From assembly GCA_023417165.1 (NCBI GenBank), contig JAEZGD010000112.1, positions 1 through 7,391 on the forward strand: a stretch of 7,391 bases of DNA. Reading direction: 5' to 3'. Both the position numbers and the translations under genes were made by a program. Origin of the DNA: Planctomycetota bacterium (GTDB taxonomy: Bacteria; Planctomycetota; Planctomycetia; Pirellulales; Pirellulaceae). This document shows, in pieces, positions 1-5,474 of this stretch. The notes below the pieces were generated by a model. That model was not told the origin of the DNA, ran no database searches, and was given only the letters and a program-made list of their open reading frames with translations. Positions within the stretch are counted from its first letter, which is position 1; each line of letters starts with the position of its first letter.

Positions 1-11
1 GGCGTCGTCCT

Positions 12-434
12 TCAGCCGCGAAAAGCCGATCCAAACCGGCTCACCTTCGGGCGGAGGCACCTCACCGCGATCTTCTGCGCGCGTAAGACCTTCTTGGCGG
101 TCGCGGGAAAGAATGCGCCCGCTTTGACGGTGGCGTCATTGGCGATGACCATCTGCCGCCGCCCGGCGATCTGGCCAATGGTGGTGATGACGCCGGCCGC
201 AGGCGCGCCGCCGAACTCGTCATACATGCCATGCCCGGCCCACAAGCCAAGCTCGAGCTGCGGCGTGTCCGGGTCGAACAGCTTCGCCAGGCGCTCGCGC
301 GCGGTCAGCCGCCCCTTGGCATGTTGACGGGCGATCGCTTTGGCTCCGCCGCCGATGCGGATCTGCGTTTCGTCTTGCTGAAGCCGGGCGACCAGATCGG
401 CCCACGACTCGGCAGCTTCGCCCGACCAACTCAT
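12..434 (-). pseudogene. Acyl-CoA carboxylase carboxyltransferase (beta) subunit, broken N-terminal fragment
   Basis: The first ~123 residues match the start of propionyl-/methylcrotonyl-CoA carboxylase beta subunits, which move carboxyl from carboxybiotin to an acyl-CoA in the cytoplasm. Visible family blocks are ARQHAKGRLTARERLAKLFD (about residues 36-55), the FGGAPAAGVIT segment (about 74-84) and ANDATVKAGAFFPATAKK followed by VLRAQKIA (about 98-123). Family members then continue with an ENxLP-type segment and run to roughly 500-600 residues. Here that segment is missing: 17 unrelated residues follow and then a stop. The break lies near position 66. The ATG at 434 fits the family N-terminus, but no clear Shine-Dalgarno precedes it. 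An alternative is that the window start is a contig edge or a misassembly and the intact gene lies elsewhere. The family call is firm; the acyl-CoA substrate cannot be told from this fragment. Confidence 0.75.
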
Positions 435-478
435 AGCAGACTCGCAAGGAAGAGGACGGTCGTTGAACGGTCAGGGTA

Positions 479-487
479 ATCATATCA
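479..487 (-). promoter_or_regulatory. Candidate extended -10 promoter for the carboxyltransferase fragment
   Basis: On the minus strand this reads TGATATGAT, an extended -10 (TGn) followed by TATGAT, which matches five of six bases of TATAAT. No good -35 hexamer lies 17 bases upstream, as is tolerated in extended -10 promoters. Transcription would begin near 472 and give a leader of about 38 bases before the ATG at 434. Confidence 0.35.
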
Positions 488-520
488 CTCAGCGCGGTCG
501 CGGACCGGCTCGCCTGGCGT

Positions 521-560
521 CCCAGATTGAGACTACCCCTCCCAAACTGAGAGTAGGCGC
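521..560 (+). repeat. Imperfect 20-bp tandem repeat, candidate activator-binding site
   Basis: Two head-to-tail 20-base units (521-540 and 541-560) both begin CCCA and share a TGAGA core followed by TA at the same spacing; 13 of 20 positions agree. A CTAC/GTAG pair (533-536 and 553-556) gives weak dyad symmetry. The unit lies about 120-160 bases upstream of the start predicted for the sigma-54 promoter at 654-670, the usual range for enhancer-binding-protein sites. It is also about 50-90 bases upstream of the start predicted for the leftward promoter at 479-487, so either promoter could be its target. The role is inferred from position only. Confidence 0.35.
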
Positions 561-653
561 TATGAATCCGGCAGAGTTACCATGACCGCAACTCACGAAC
601 GCAAACAGTTACACAGCAAAGATTTACAACCAATAACTGGCGGTTCATGCTTT

Positions 654-670
654 CTGGCACAGGCCTTGCA
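654..670 (+). promoter_or_regulatory. Sigma-54 (RpoN) promoter, -24/-12 elements
   Basis: CTGGCAC at 654-660, then five bases (AGGCC), then TTGCA at 666-670. This matches the RpoN consensus YTGGCAC-N5-TTGCW, with the GG doublet (656-657) and GC doublet (668-669) at the obligatory ten-base spacing. If the C at 669 is -12, transcription starts at about A681 and runs rightwards. No protein gene starts downstream on the plus strand; the next element is the intrinsic terminator at 773-811. Planctomycetes carry rpoN and NtrC-type activators as a group. Neither is visible in this window, and the nearby response regulator is OmpR-type, so an activator would have to be encoded elsewhere. Confidence 0.65.
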
Positions 671-680
671 ATTAACCGCA

Positions 681-808
681 ATCAAGAATTCGCCACCGTC
701 AATTGGGAACTAAATCCATTGCCGGGCTGTCAGATTCTTTCCCACGGATATTCAAGCGTTCCCGCTGATGGGGCGCGGCTGGCCTTCGGGTCGGTCGCGC
801 TCTTTTTA
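681..808 (+). ncRNA. Predicted sigma-54-dependent small RNA, about 130 nt
   Basis: No known RNA family is recognised. The transcript is bounded by the start predicted from the sigma-54 promoter (about 681) and the U-run of the terminator (about 803-811). The only open frame inside begins with TTG at 703, runs 21 codons and has no Shine-Dalgarno, so a non-coding RNA is more likely than a peptide. Folding by eye gives nested helices upstream of the terminator: GGGAAC 705-710 with GTTCCC 758-763, ATCC 714-717 with GGAT 746-749, and GGG 724-726 with CCC 741-743. AAGAAT 684-689 can pair with ATTCTT 734-739 as a competing fold. The RNA ends about 10 bases short of the kinase stop codon on the other strand, so kinase mRNA read-through would be antisense to it. 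Promoter and terminator are seen; the RNA itself is inferred. Confidence 0.5.
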
Positions 809-811
809 TTT
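773..811 (+). terminator. Intrinsic terminator with UUCG tetraloop, rightward
   Basis: Twelve consecutive pairs join 773-784 to 789-800 across a TTCG loop closed by C-G, the extra-stable cUUCGg tetraloop. A T-rich tail (TCTTTTTATTT, 801-811) follows. Three pairs (778/795, 780/793, 782/791) are G-U when read as plus-strand RNA and would be A-C mismatches on the minus strand, where no T-run follows either. It therefore terminates rightward transcription and does not serve the leftward kinase operon. Confidence 0.88.
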
Positions 812-819
812 CTTGGCGC

Positions 820-2280
820 TTAAACGCCGGTCGACTGTTGTTCGCCAGTTTGCGCCTGGGCGGCGGCTTGGCGGTCGGGGCTGAGCAGCGGCAGATAAAC
901 GGTGAAGGTGGTTCCCTGGCCGAGCTTGCTGGTGACATGAATCTCGCCGCCGTGGGCGCGGACGACCGATTGGCAGATGCACAGCCCCAGCCCAGTGCCG
1001 CGCAACACCTGAGTACGTTGGCGGGCTTTATCGCCGCGATAAAAGCGTTCGAAGATATGCGGCAGTTCTTCGGGTGCGATGCCGACTCCTGTATCACGCA
1101 CCGTGAGCACGGCTAGATGCCGCGCCGTGTCGCGTTCGAGCGAGACATCGACTTGCCCGCCCTCGGGCGTGAACTTCAACGCGTTATCGACCAGGTTGTT
1201 CAGCAGTTGTCGCAGGTGATGGCGATTGCCTTCCACAAACGTCGGCGGAGGCGGGCGCAGCGTGAGCCGGATTTGCTTATGGTCGGCCACGCCTTGAAAC
1301 ATATCGACGCAGCGTTCCACCACGTTATGCAGATCCAGATAGTTGCCGACGATCTTCAGGCGATCGGCTTCCGTCTCTGCCAATAGCAGCAGTTGGTTGA
1401 CCAACATCTCGAGTGCGGCGCACTCTTCGATCAGATTGGCGAGCAGTTCGCGGTAATCTTCGCTGGGGCGATCTTCGTTAAGACACACTTCGATAGAGCT
1501 GCGAATGGCGGCCAGTGGCGTGCGCAGCTCGTGCGCCGCATTGGCTAGCGAGTCGCGATGCTGCTCTAAGTGCGCAGCGATGCGATCGAGCAATCGATTG
1601 AAGGTGAGCGCCAGCTGATCCAGCTCATCGCCAGTGGCGCGCAGCGGCAAGCGCTCGCGCAGTTGGTCGGGGCGCAGTCGGGCCATGGTAAAAATAATGT
1701 CTGCCAGCGGTTGCGTGGCGCGGCCGGCCAGCCAGTAACCACCCAGCGGTGCGATGATCAGAATCGCCACGACAATCACCAGCGAAATGCTGTCGATGCG
1801 GTGCATGTCGCGCGAGAGAAAATCGAGCGAAGCGCCGACGCGCACGATCAGCTTTTGATCGTCGAGCGTAACCAGGCGATCTTCCAGCACGCGATGGCCG
1901 TTCGTGCTGACTGGCAGATGTTCTTCAAAGGCGTCGCCAGGCAGTTCTAGCGGCGGCGTGTTTTCGCTCGAAAACAGCTCGTGGCGCTGCATGTCGAGCA
2001 ACTGCACGAACCAGCCGTCTTGATGATGCCCGCGCGCCTTGCGGTTCAGCCCATCGTAGACCTCGCTGAGATTGGTCAGGCGTTGTTCGCGCACCGCCAA
2101 GCCAATTTCGATGGCGTCTTGGCGCAGCACCTGATCCATTTCTGAGAGCAGCGAAAGGCGCAACCCTTCGCGCACGCCGATTAGAATGCCCAGCGACGTT
2201 AGCAAAACCACCACTGCGTTCCACGCCATCAGGCGGAAACGCAGTGTTTGCATTGGTTGCTTAAGCGCCGCGAAGGACAT
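820..2280 (-). CDS. Two-component sensor histidine kinase (HAMP, HisKA, HATPase_c)
   Basis: This 486-residue inner-membrane sensor autophosphorylates on a histidine and passes the phosphate to a response regulator. Order of parts: TM1 about 18-38; a periplasmic sensor of about 120 residues (42-163) with several His and two Met; TM2 about 164-186; HAMP about 187-240; H-box ANAAHELRTPLAAIR with His250; N-box NNLVDNALKF (Asn362, Asn366); G1 DTGVG (396-400); F-box about 410; G2 GTGLGL (428-433). The C-terminal tail is Gln/Ala-rich. The layout resembles CusS/QseC-type kinases, but the signal cannot be read from the sequence. The ATG at 2280 is supported by GAGGG at 2288-2292, seven bases upstream. 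It overlaps the upstream regulator gene by 20 bases, so translation is probably coupled. An internal ATG at 2253 would remove the overlap but has no ribosome-binding site. Confidence 0.95.
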   Translation of the reverse strand: MSFAALKQPMQTLRFRLMAWNAVVVLLTSLGILIGVREGLRLSLLSEMDQVLRQDAIEIGLAVREQRLTNLSEVYDGLNRKARGHHQDGWFVQLLDMQRHELFSSENTPPLELPGDAFEEHLPVSTNGHRVLEDRLVTLDDQKLIVRVGASLDFLSRDMHRIDSISLVIVVAILIIAPLGGYWLAGRATQPLADIIFTMARLRPDQLRERLPLRATGDELDQLALTFNRLLDRIAAHLEQHRDSLANAAHELRTPLAAIRSSIEVCLNEDRPSEDYRELLANLIEECAALEMLVNQLLLLAETEADRLKIVGNYLDLHNVVERCVDMFQGVADHKQIRLTLRPPPPTFVEGNRHHLRQLLNNLVDNALKFTPEGGQVDVSLERDTARHLAVLTVRDTGVGIAPEELPHIFERFYRGDKARQRTQVLRGTGLGLCICQSVVRAHGGEIHVTSKLGQGTTFTVYLPLLSPDRQAAAQAQTGEQQSTGV

Positions 2281-2962
2281 AGCCGCGCCCTCGCACCGTG
2301 TGGATCAAAGGCAGATCGAAGTCGCGATCGACCTTACTGCGCAGCCGATTGATGTGCACTTCGATGACGTTGGTCACTCCTTCCCAATCGGCTTCCCACA
2401 AATGCTCGCACAGCATCTTGCGCGTTACGACCTGGCCGTTGTAACGCATCAAATATTCCAAGAGGCTGAACTCGGTGGGCGTCAGGTTGATCTCGTGATT
2501 GTTGCGCGTCACGCGGCGCGTGGTCAGGTCGAGCTTGAGCGGTCCCACAGTCAAGACCGAAGAAGGTCGCGCGGCCGAGCGCCGACTGATGGCTTCCAGT
2601 CGCGCCGTCAGTTCGGGAAATGCAAACGGCTTAATGAGGTAATCGTCTGCGCCGCTTTTCAGCCCCGCCACGCGATCGTCGACCGAACCGAGCGCGGTCA
2701 GCACCAGCACCGGCGTATGCACGCCTTCGTGACGCATCGATTGCAGCACGTCGAGACCGCCAACGTCCGGCAGCATCAGATCCAACACGACCGCATCGTA
2801 ATCCTGGCGCAAGGCCAGCTCTCGGCCTCGTTCGCCGTTGCGCACCCAAGTGCACTCGTAACCGGCCTCAGTCAGCCCTTGTTGCAACGCCTTTCCTAGG
2901 ACGGCATCGTCTTCGACGACCAGCAAGTTCATAGGCGTAACTTCCAATTCGGCCAGGACCAT
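2261..2962 (-). CDS. OmpR/PhoB-family response regulator
   Basis: A cytoplasmic DNA-binding regulator, the presumed partner of the kinase encoded directly downstream. From the ATG at 2962 it is 233 residues. The receiver domain spans about 11-127, with acidic pocket Glu17-Asp18-Asp19, phospho-acceptor Asp61 (in VVLDLMLPD), Thr89 and Lys111 (in LIKPF). The winged-helix output domain spans about 138-231, with NLTPTEFSLLEYL, INRLRSK and a C-terminal HTVRGRGYVL hairpin, all typical of the family. Two starts are possible. The ATG at 2962 has a strong GAGGAG nine bases upstream and is preferred. The ATG at 2932 (223 residues, beginning MNLLVVEDD) matches the usual family start and has a weaker GGAAG eight bases upstream. 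The frame stays open to 3523, but that stretch overlaps the transporter gene and is rejected. The gene is divergent from the SulP gene. Confidence 0.95.
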   Translation of the reverse strand: MVLAELEVTPMNLLVVEDDAVLGKALQQGLTEAGYECTWVRNGERGRELALRQDYDAVVLDLMLPDVGGLDVLQSMRHEGVHTPVLVLTALGSVDDRVAGLKSGADDYLIKPFAFPELTARLEAISRRSAARPSSVLTVGPLKLDLTTRRVTRNNHEINLTPTEFSLLEYLMRYNGQVVTRKMLCEHLWEADWEGVTNVIEVHINRLRSKVDRDFDLPLIHTVRGRGYVLRGA

Positions 2963-2971
2963 GTTGCTACG

Positions 2972-2977
2972 CTCCTC
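2972..2977 (-). promoter_or_regulatory. Shine-Dalgarno GAGGAG favouring the upstream regulator start
   Basis: GAGGAG on the minus strand lies nine bases before the ATG at 2962. It is the best ribosome-binding site in the window, and it is the reason for preferring the 233-residue form over the family-like start at 2932. Confidence 0.55.
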
Positions 2978-3044
2978 ATTATGGCGGTCCGCCGCTCGCT
3001 TGGCATCCCAAAACGCGACTTTTCCACAGATCCGCAAACATCCC

Positions 3045-3050
3045 ATTCTA
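3045..3050 (-). promoter_or_regulatory. Candidate -10 element for the regulator-kinase operon
   Basis: TAGAAT on the minus strand matches five of six bases of TATAAT. No -35 hexamer lies at the proper distance. The dyad at 3089-3104 is centred about 49 bases upstream of it, a position compatible with an activator replacing the -35 contact. The predicted leader is about 75 bases. This is weak evidence on its own. Confidence 0.25.
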
Positions 3051-3088
3051 GGGCGGCGACCCGCGCGGGCCATGCCAAGCCAGGCCAC

Positions 3089-3104
3089 CTTACGACTTCG
3101 TAAG
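3089..3104. promoter_or_regulatory. Palindromic operator candidate 1 (TTAC/GTAA dyad)
   Basis: CTTACGACTTCGTAAG is a perfect dyad: seven bases each side of a CT centre. It sits in the divergent region between the response regulator and the SulP gene. A related dyad lies 49 bases to the right at 3138-3153. Dyads of this shape suit a dimeric winged-helix regulator such as the one encoded next door; the link is inferred. Confidence 0.45.
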
Positions 3105-3137
3105 ACTAGTCGCATAAAGCACTTACAGCTTGTCGAC

Positions 3138-3153
3138 CTTACCGATTCGTAAC
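3138..3153. promoter_or_regulatory. Palindromic operator candidate 2 (TTAC/GTAA dyad)
   Basis: CTTACCGATTCGTAAC shares 11 of 14 core positions with the dyad at 3089-3104 (TTAC, then TTCGTAA at the same spacing) and keeps the TTAC-N6-GTAA ends. It lies just upstream of the weak -35/-10 pair at 3165-3193 that faces the SulP gene, the position expected for an activator of that promoter. Confidence 0.4.
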
Positions 3154-3164
3154 CATCTAAACCG

Positions 3165-3193
3165 TTGTGATGCGAAGCGGTCGGACGTAAAAG
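3165..3193 (+). promoter_or_regulatory. Weak candidate promoter for the SulP gene
   Basis: TTGTGA (3165-3170), 17 bases, then TAAAAG (3188-3193). Each hexamer matches its consensus at four of six positions. The spacing is ideal and the second dyad lies directly upstream, so an activated promoter is plausible. The leader to the ATG at 3285 would be about 85 bases. Confidence 0.3.
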
Positions 3194-3284
3194 TGATAAG
3201 TCGACTTTCGACACCTGCCTGTGGCTCGTTGGGCTTTCACAGCGAGCTGGCAATCGTTTGCCCTCGCCCCGCAAGGCTCTGTGT

Positions 3285-4934
3285 ATGGAAAAGCATGCGT
3301 CGCCCCCGCCGAAAACGGGCCTCGCCGGACTTCGTGAAAACCTGAAGTTCGACCTCGCTTCTGGATTCCTCGTCTTCTTAATCGCTTTGCCACTTTGCCT
3401 GGGCATTGCGCAAGCGAGCGAATTTCCGCCGATCGCCGGGATTCTGACGGCCATCATCGGCGGCTTGCTGACTGGCCTGTTCAGCAATTCCGAGCTCACC
3501 ATCAAGGGCCCCGCCGCAGGCATGATCGTGATTGTGGCGGGCTGCGTGATCGAGTACTCCGAGCTTTACACGCACGGAGACAAATTCGCCGCCTACCGCA
3601 TGGCGCTGGCCGTCGGGGTGGTCGCAGGCATCGTTCAGATTCTGTTTGGACTGTTTCGCACCGGCATCCTGGGCGAATTCTTTCCGCTCTCGGCCGTGCA
3701 TGGCATGCTGGCGGCCATTGGCGTGATCATCGCCGCCAAGCAAATTCACATCGTGCTCGGTCACCTGAATGTCGGCGGCGAGCCGCTCGAACAGATTCAG
3801 CACATTCCGCATAGCCTGCTACATCTCAATCCGGAAGTCGCTCTGATTGGCCTGACAAGCTTGCTAATCTTGTTTGGCTTGCCGCTGATCAAGAACCCCA
3901 TCGCGCGCCGCATTCCTGGTCCGATGGTCGTGCTGATCCTGGCGGTGGGAATGGGTCTGTACTTTGATCTGACGCACGAACACAACTATCAACTGTTCGG
4001 CCACGAATACACGCTAACGCCAAAACTGCTGGTGGACGAAGTCAGCCTGTGGACCGCGTTTGTCACGCCCGACTTCTCGCATCTGCTGACTGCCACGGGC
4101 ATCAAATACATTGTGATGTTCTCGCTGGTCGGCACGCTCGAATCGCTGCTGAGCGCCAAAGCGATCGATCTGCTCGATCCTTGGCATCGCAAGACCAACC
4201 TTAACAGCGATTTGCTGGCGATTGGCGTGGCCAATACGGCGACCTCCTTTGTCGGCGGCTTGCCGATGATCTCTGAGATCGTACGCAGCTCGGCCAACAT
4301 CAACAACGGCGCTCGGACGCGCTGGGCCAACGTCTTTCACGGTATGTTTTTGCTGCTATTTGTGCTCCTGGCGCCGGCGCTCATTCATCAAATTCCGAAG
4401 GCAGCGCTGGCGGCCATGCTGGTCTATACCGGCTATCGCCTGGCTTCGCCCAAAGAGTTCATCAAGACGTACAAGGTTGGTGTCGATCAGTTGGCGATCT
4501 TCGTCACGACGCTGGTGGTGACGGTGGCGACCGACCTGTTGATCGGCATCGGCGCGGGCATTGCCGTGCAGCTAGGCATTCACCTGCTGAATGGTTGCGG
4601 CGTGAATGGCCTGTTCAGGCCGCAACTGACCGTTGAAGACGTGGATGCCGACACCGTGGCGGTGCGCGTCAACTGCTCGGCGATCTTCACCAACTGGATC
4701 TTCTTCAAGAAGAAGCTGGAAACGTTGGGACTCGTCAACCGCAAGCATGTGGTGCTCGACATGTCCGGGACGCACATCGTCGATAACACCGTGATGGAGA
4801 AGCTGCACGAGATGGAACTGGAGTTCCACTACAACGGCTTGCGGCTGGAAGTCACCGGCTTCGAGGGACACAAACCGGTGTCAGATCACCCGCATTCCAC
4901 GCGGCGCAAAGCCCGCGAGCTGGCGCACACTTAA
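3285..4934 (+). CDS. SulP-family inorganic anion transporter with C-terminal STAS domain
   Basis: A 549-residue inner-membrane transporter of the SulP (SLC26-like) family, which moves anions such as sulfate or bicarbonate. The membrane domain covers about 22-435 and is strongly hydrophobic. It opens with FLIALPLCLGIAQ (about 31-43) and contains the family's GPAAG signature (75-79), the GTLESLLSAKAIDLL segment with Glu286, and the NINNGARTRWANVFHG block (about 338-353). A cytoplasmic STAS domain follows at about 447-530, with VVLDMSGTHIVDNTVMEKLH. The ATG at 3285 is preferred over a TTG nine codons upstream (3258); an AAGG lies about eight bases before it. The opening resembles the ALPLCLGIA subgroup, some members of which I recall beside or fused to carbonic anhydrase, but the substrate cannot be assigned. 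It is divergent from the two-component operon and followed by its own terminator. Confidence 0.93.
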   Translation: MEKHASPPPKTGLAGLRENLKFDLASGFLVFLIALPLCLGIAQASEFPPIAGILTAIIGGLLTGLFSNSELTIKGPAAGMIVIVAGCVIEYSELYTHGDKFAAYRMALAVGVVAGIVQILFGLFRTGILGEFFPLSAVHGMLAAIGVIIAAKQIHIVLGHLNVGGEPLEQIQHIPHSLLHLNPEVALIGLTSLLILFGLPLIKNPIARRIPGPMVVLILAVGMGLYFDLTHEHNYQLFGHEYTLTPKLLVDEVSLWTAFVTPDFSHLLTATGIKYIVMFSLVGTLESLLSAKAIDLLDPWHRKTNLNSDLLAIGVANTATSFVGGLPMISEIVRSSANINNGARTRWANVFHGMFLLLFVLLAPALIHQIPKAALAAMLVYTGYRLASPKEFIKTYKVGVDQLAIFVTTLVVTVATDLLIGIGAGIAVQLGIHLLNGCGVNGLFRPQLTVEDVDADTVAVRVNCSAIFTNWIFFKKKLETLGLVNRKHVVLDMSGTHIVDNTVMEKLHEMELEFHYNGLRLEVTGFEGHKPVSDHPHSTRRKARELAHT

Positions 4935-4959
4935 GCCGCCTTTGACCTGCTAAACCCTT

Positions 4960-4986
4960 GTCGCTGAGACGCGGAATCTCAGCGAC
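4960..4986 (+). repeat. Perfect hairpin downstream of the SulP gene, no U-run
   Basis: GTCGCTGAGA (4960-4969) pairs fully with TCTCAGCGAC (4977-4986) across a seven-base loop. It begins 25 bases after the transporter stop. With no T-tract on either side it is not a terminator alone. It may protect the 3' end of the mRNA or act together with the terminator that starts four bases later. Confidence 0.7.
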
Positions 4987-4990
4987 GCTC

Positions 4991-5033
4991 ACATCGCCTC
5001 GGATCCTGCCATCCGGGGCGATGTTGTTTCTTG
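4991..5033 (+). terminator. Intrinsic terminator of the SulP gene
   Basis: Fourteen pairs join 4991-5004 to 5011-5024 (ACATCGCC outer arm, GGAT/ATCC inner arm) with a six-base CCTGCC loop, followed by TGTTTCTT. One pair (4999/5016) is U-G in plus-strand RNA only, and the T-rich tail is on the plus strand, so it ends transporter transcription before the opposing small gene at 5041-5301. Confidence 0.82.
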
Positions 5034-5040
5034 ACGGCGA

Positions 5041-5301
5041 TCAGCCAGACGCAGAGACCACTTCCCACCACTCGCGCCGCACCGTCACTGGTCGCGCACA
5101 GTGATATTCGTCGCATAGCAACTGACGAATATGGGGAGACGTTCCGTATAACTGGCAAAAAGCGTCGATCGTATCCACACGAGAAATCACCAGTGCAGGC
5201 TCACAAGCGGCAGTAGTGAGCATGCCGACCTGCATGAAACCCAAATAGGCCTGTGTGCATTGCTCTAGCTCGTGACGAAGCTGAGGCTCGAGCTTGGTCA
5301 T
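5041..5301 (-). CDS. Small cysteine-containing protein of unknown function
   Basis: I do not recognise this 86-residue protein. The ATG at 5301 is preceded by AAGGA seven bases upstream, within an AAGGAAGG purine run, which supports translation. It has five cysteines (15, 33, 49, 62, 68), a fairly hydrophobic middle (about 19-40), and a C-terminal RREWWEVV segment with adjacent tryptophans. No signal peptide, transmembrane helix or CxxC motif is visible. It is convergent with the SulP gene, whose terminator ends just before its stop codon, and is separated by 173 bases from the oxidoreductase gene that ends at 5475 on the same strand. A 61-codon TTG-started frame on the opposite strand starts in the terminator tail and is less likely. 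A real gene is probable, not certain. Confidence 0.55.
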   Translation of the reverse strand: MTKLEPQLRHELEQCTQAYLGFMQVGMLTTAACEPALVISRVDTIDAFCQLYGTSPHIRQLLCDEYHCARPVTVRREWWEVVSASG

Positions 5302-5405
5302 GGACCCTTCCTTGTCTAGGCGAGGAGATTAGAGAGTTGTCGCCCATGCACCCCTCTAACATAACACCAACTCGGTAGCTATTAGATCGGTTATTCCGGA
5401 AAAAA

Positions 5406-5434
5406 TGCCAGAAAAGGGGTTGCCGCCCCCCTCT
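5406..5434 (-). terminator. Weak intrinsic terminator candidate after the oxidoreductase gene
   Basis: On the minus strand a run of five to six G (5426-5431) can pair with CCCC (5416-5419) across a six-base loop. AGA upstream can extend the helix into TTT, and TTTTCT plus a further T-run downstream (to about 5400) follow. The GC stem is short, so it may be inefficient. It lies 41 bases beyond the oxidoreductase stop and upstream of the small gene. Confidence 0.4.
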
Positions 5435-5474
5435 AATTGGCCGCGAGGCTCGCCATGACCTGCGACTTTGCCGG

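Noticed and set aside
703..768. 21-codon TTG-started peptide inside the predicted small RNA
   Set aside because: No Shine-Dalgarno, rare start codon, no distinctive composition; kept only as a remote alternative to a non-coding RNA.
815..828. GGCG...CGCC hairpin at the kinase stop codon as a leftward terminator
   Set aside because: Only four pairs, and the leftward sequence after it is A-rich, with no T-run.
2186..2899. 237-codon plus-strand frame opposite the regulator and kinase genes
   Set aside because: It is antisense to two clear domain-bearing genes, rich in His/Gln/Arg as expected of a shadow frame, and has no recognisable fold.
2998..3080. Nine-base inverted repeat GCTTGGCAT/ATGCCAAGC flanking the regulator promoter region
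   Set aside because: The arms are 65 bases apart with the candidate -10 between them, so they would not fold in one transcript; chance is likely in this composition.
2963..3523. Upstream extension of the response-regulator frame, giving a 420-residue protein
   Set aside because: The extension shows no domain, overlaps the SulP gene on the other strand, and is explained by GC-rich sequence lacking stops. The receiver domain begins next to the chosen start.
5031..5216. 61-codon plus-strand frame starting with TTG after the SulP gene
   Set aside because: It starts inside the terminator tail, lacks a ribosome-binding site, and is antisense to the better supported 86-residue gene.
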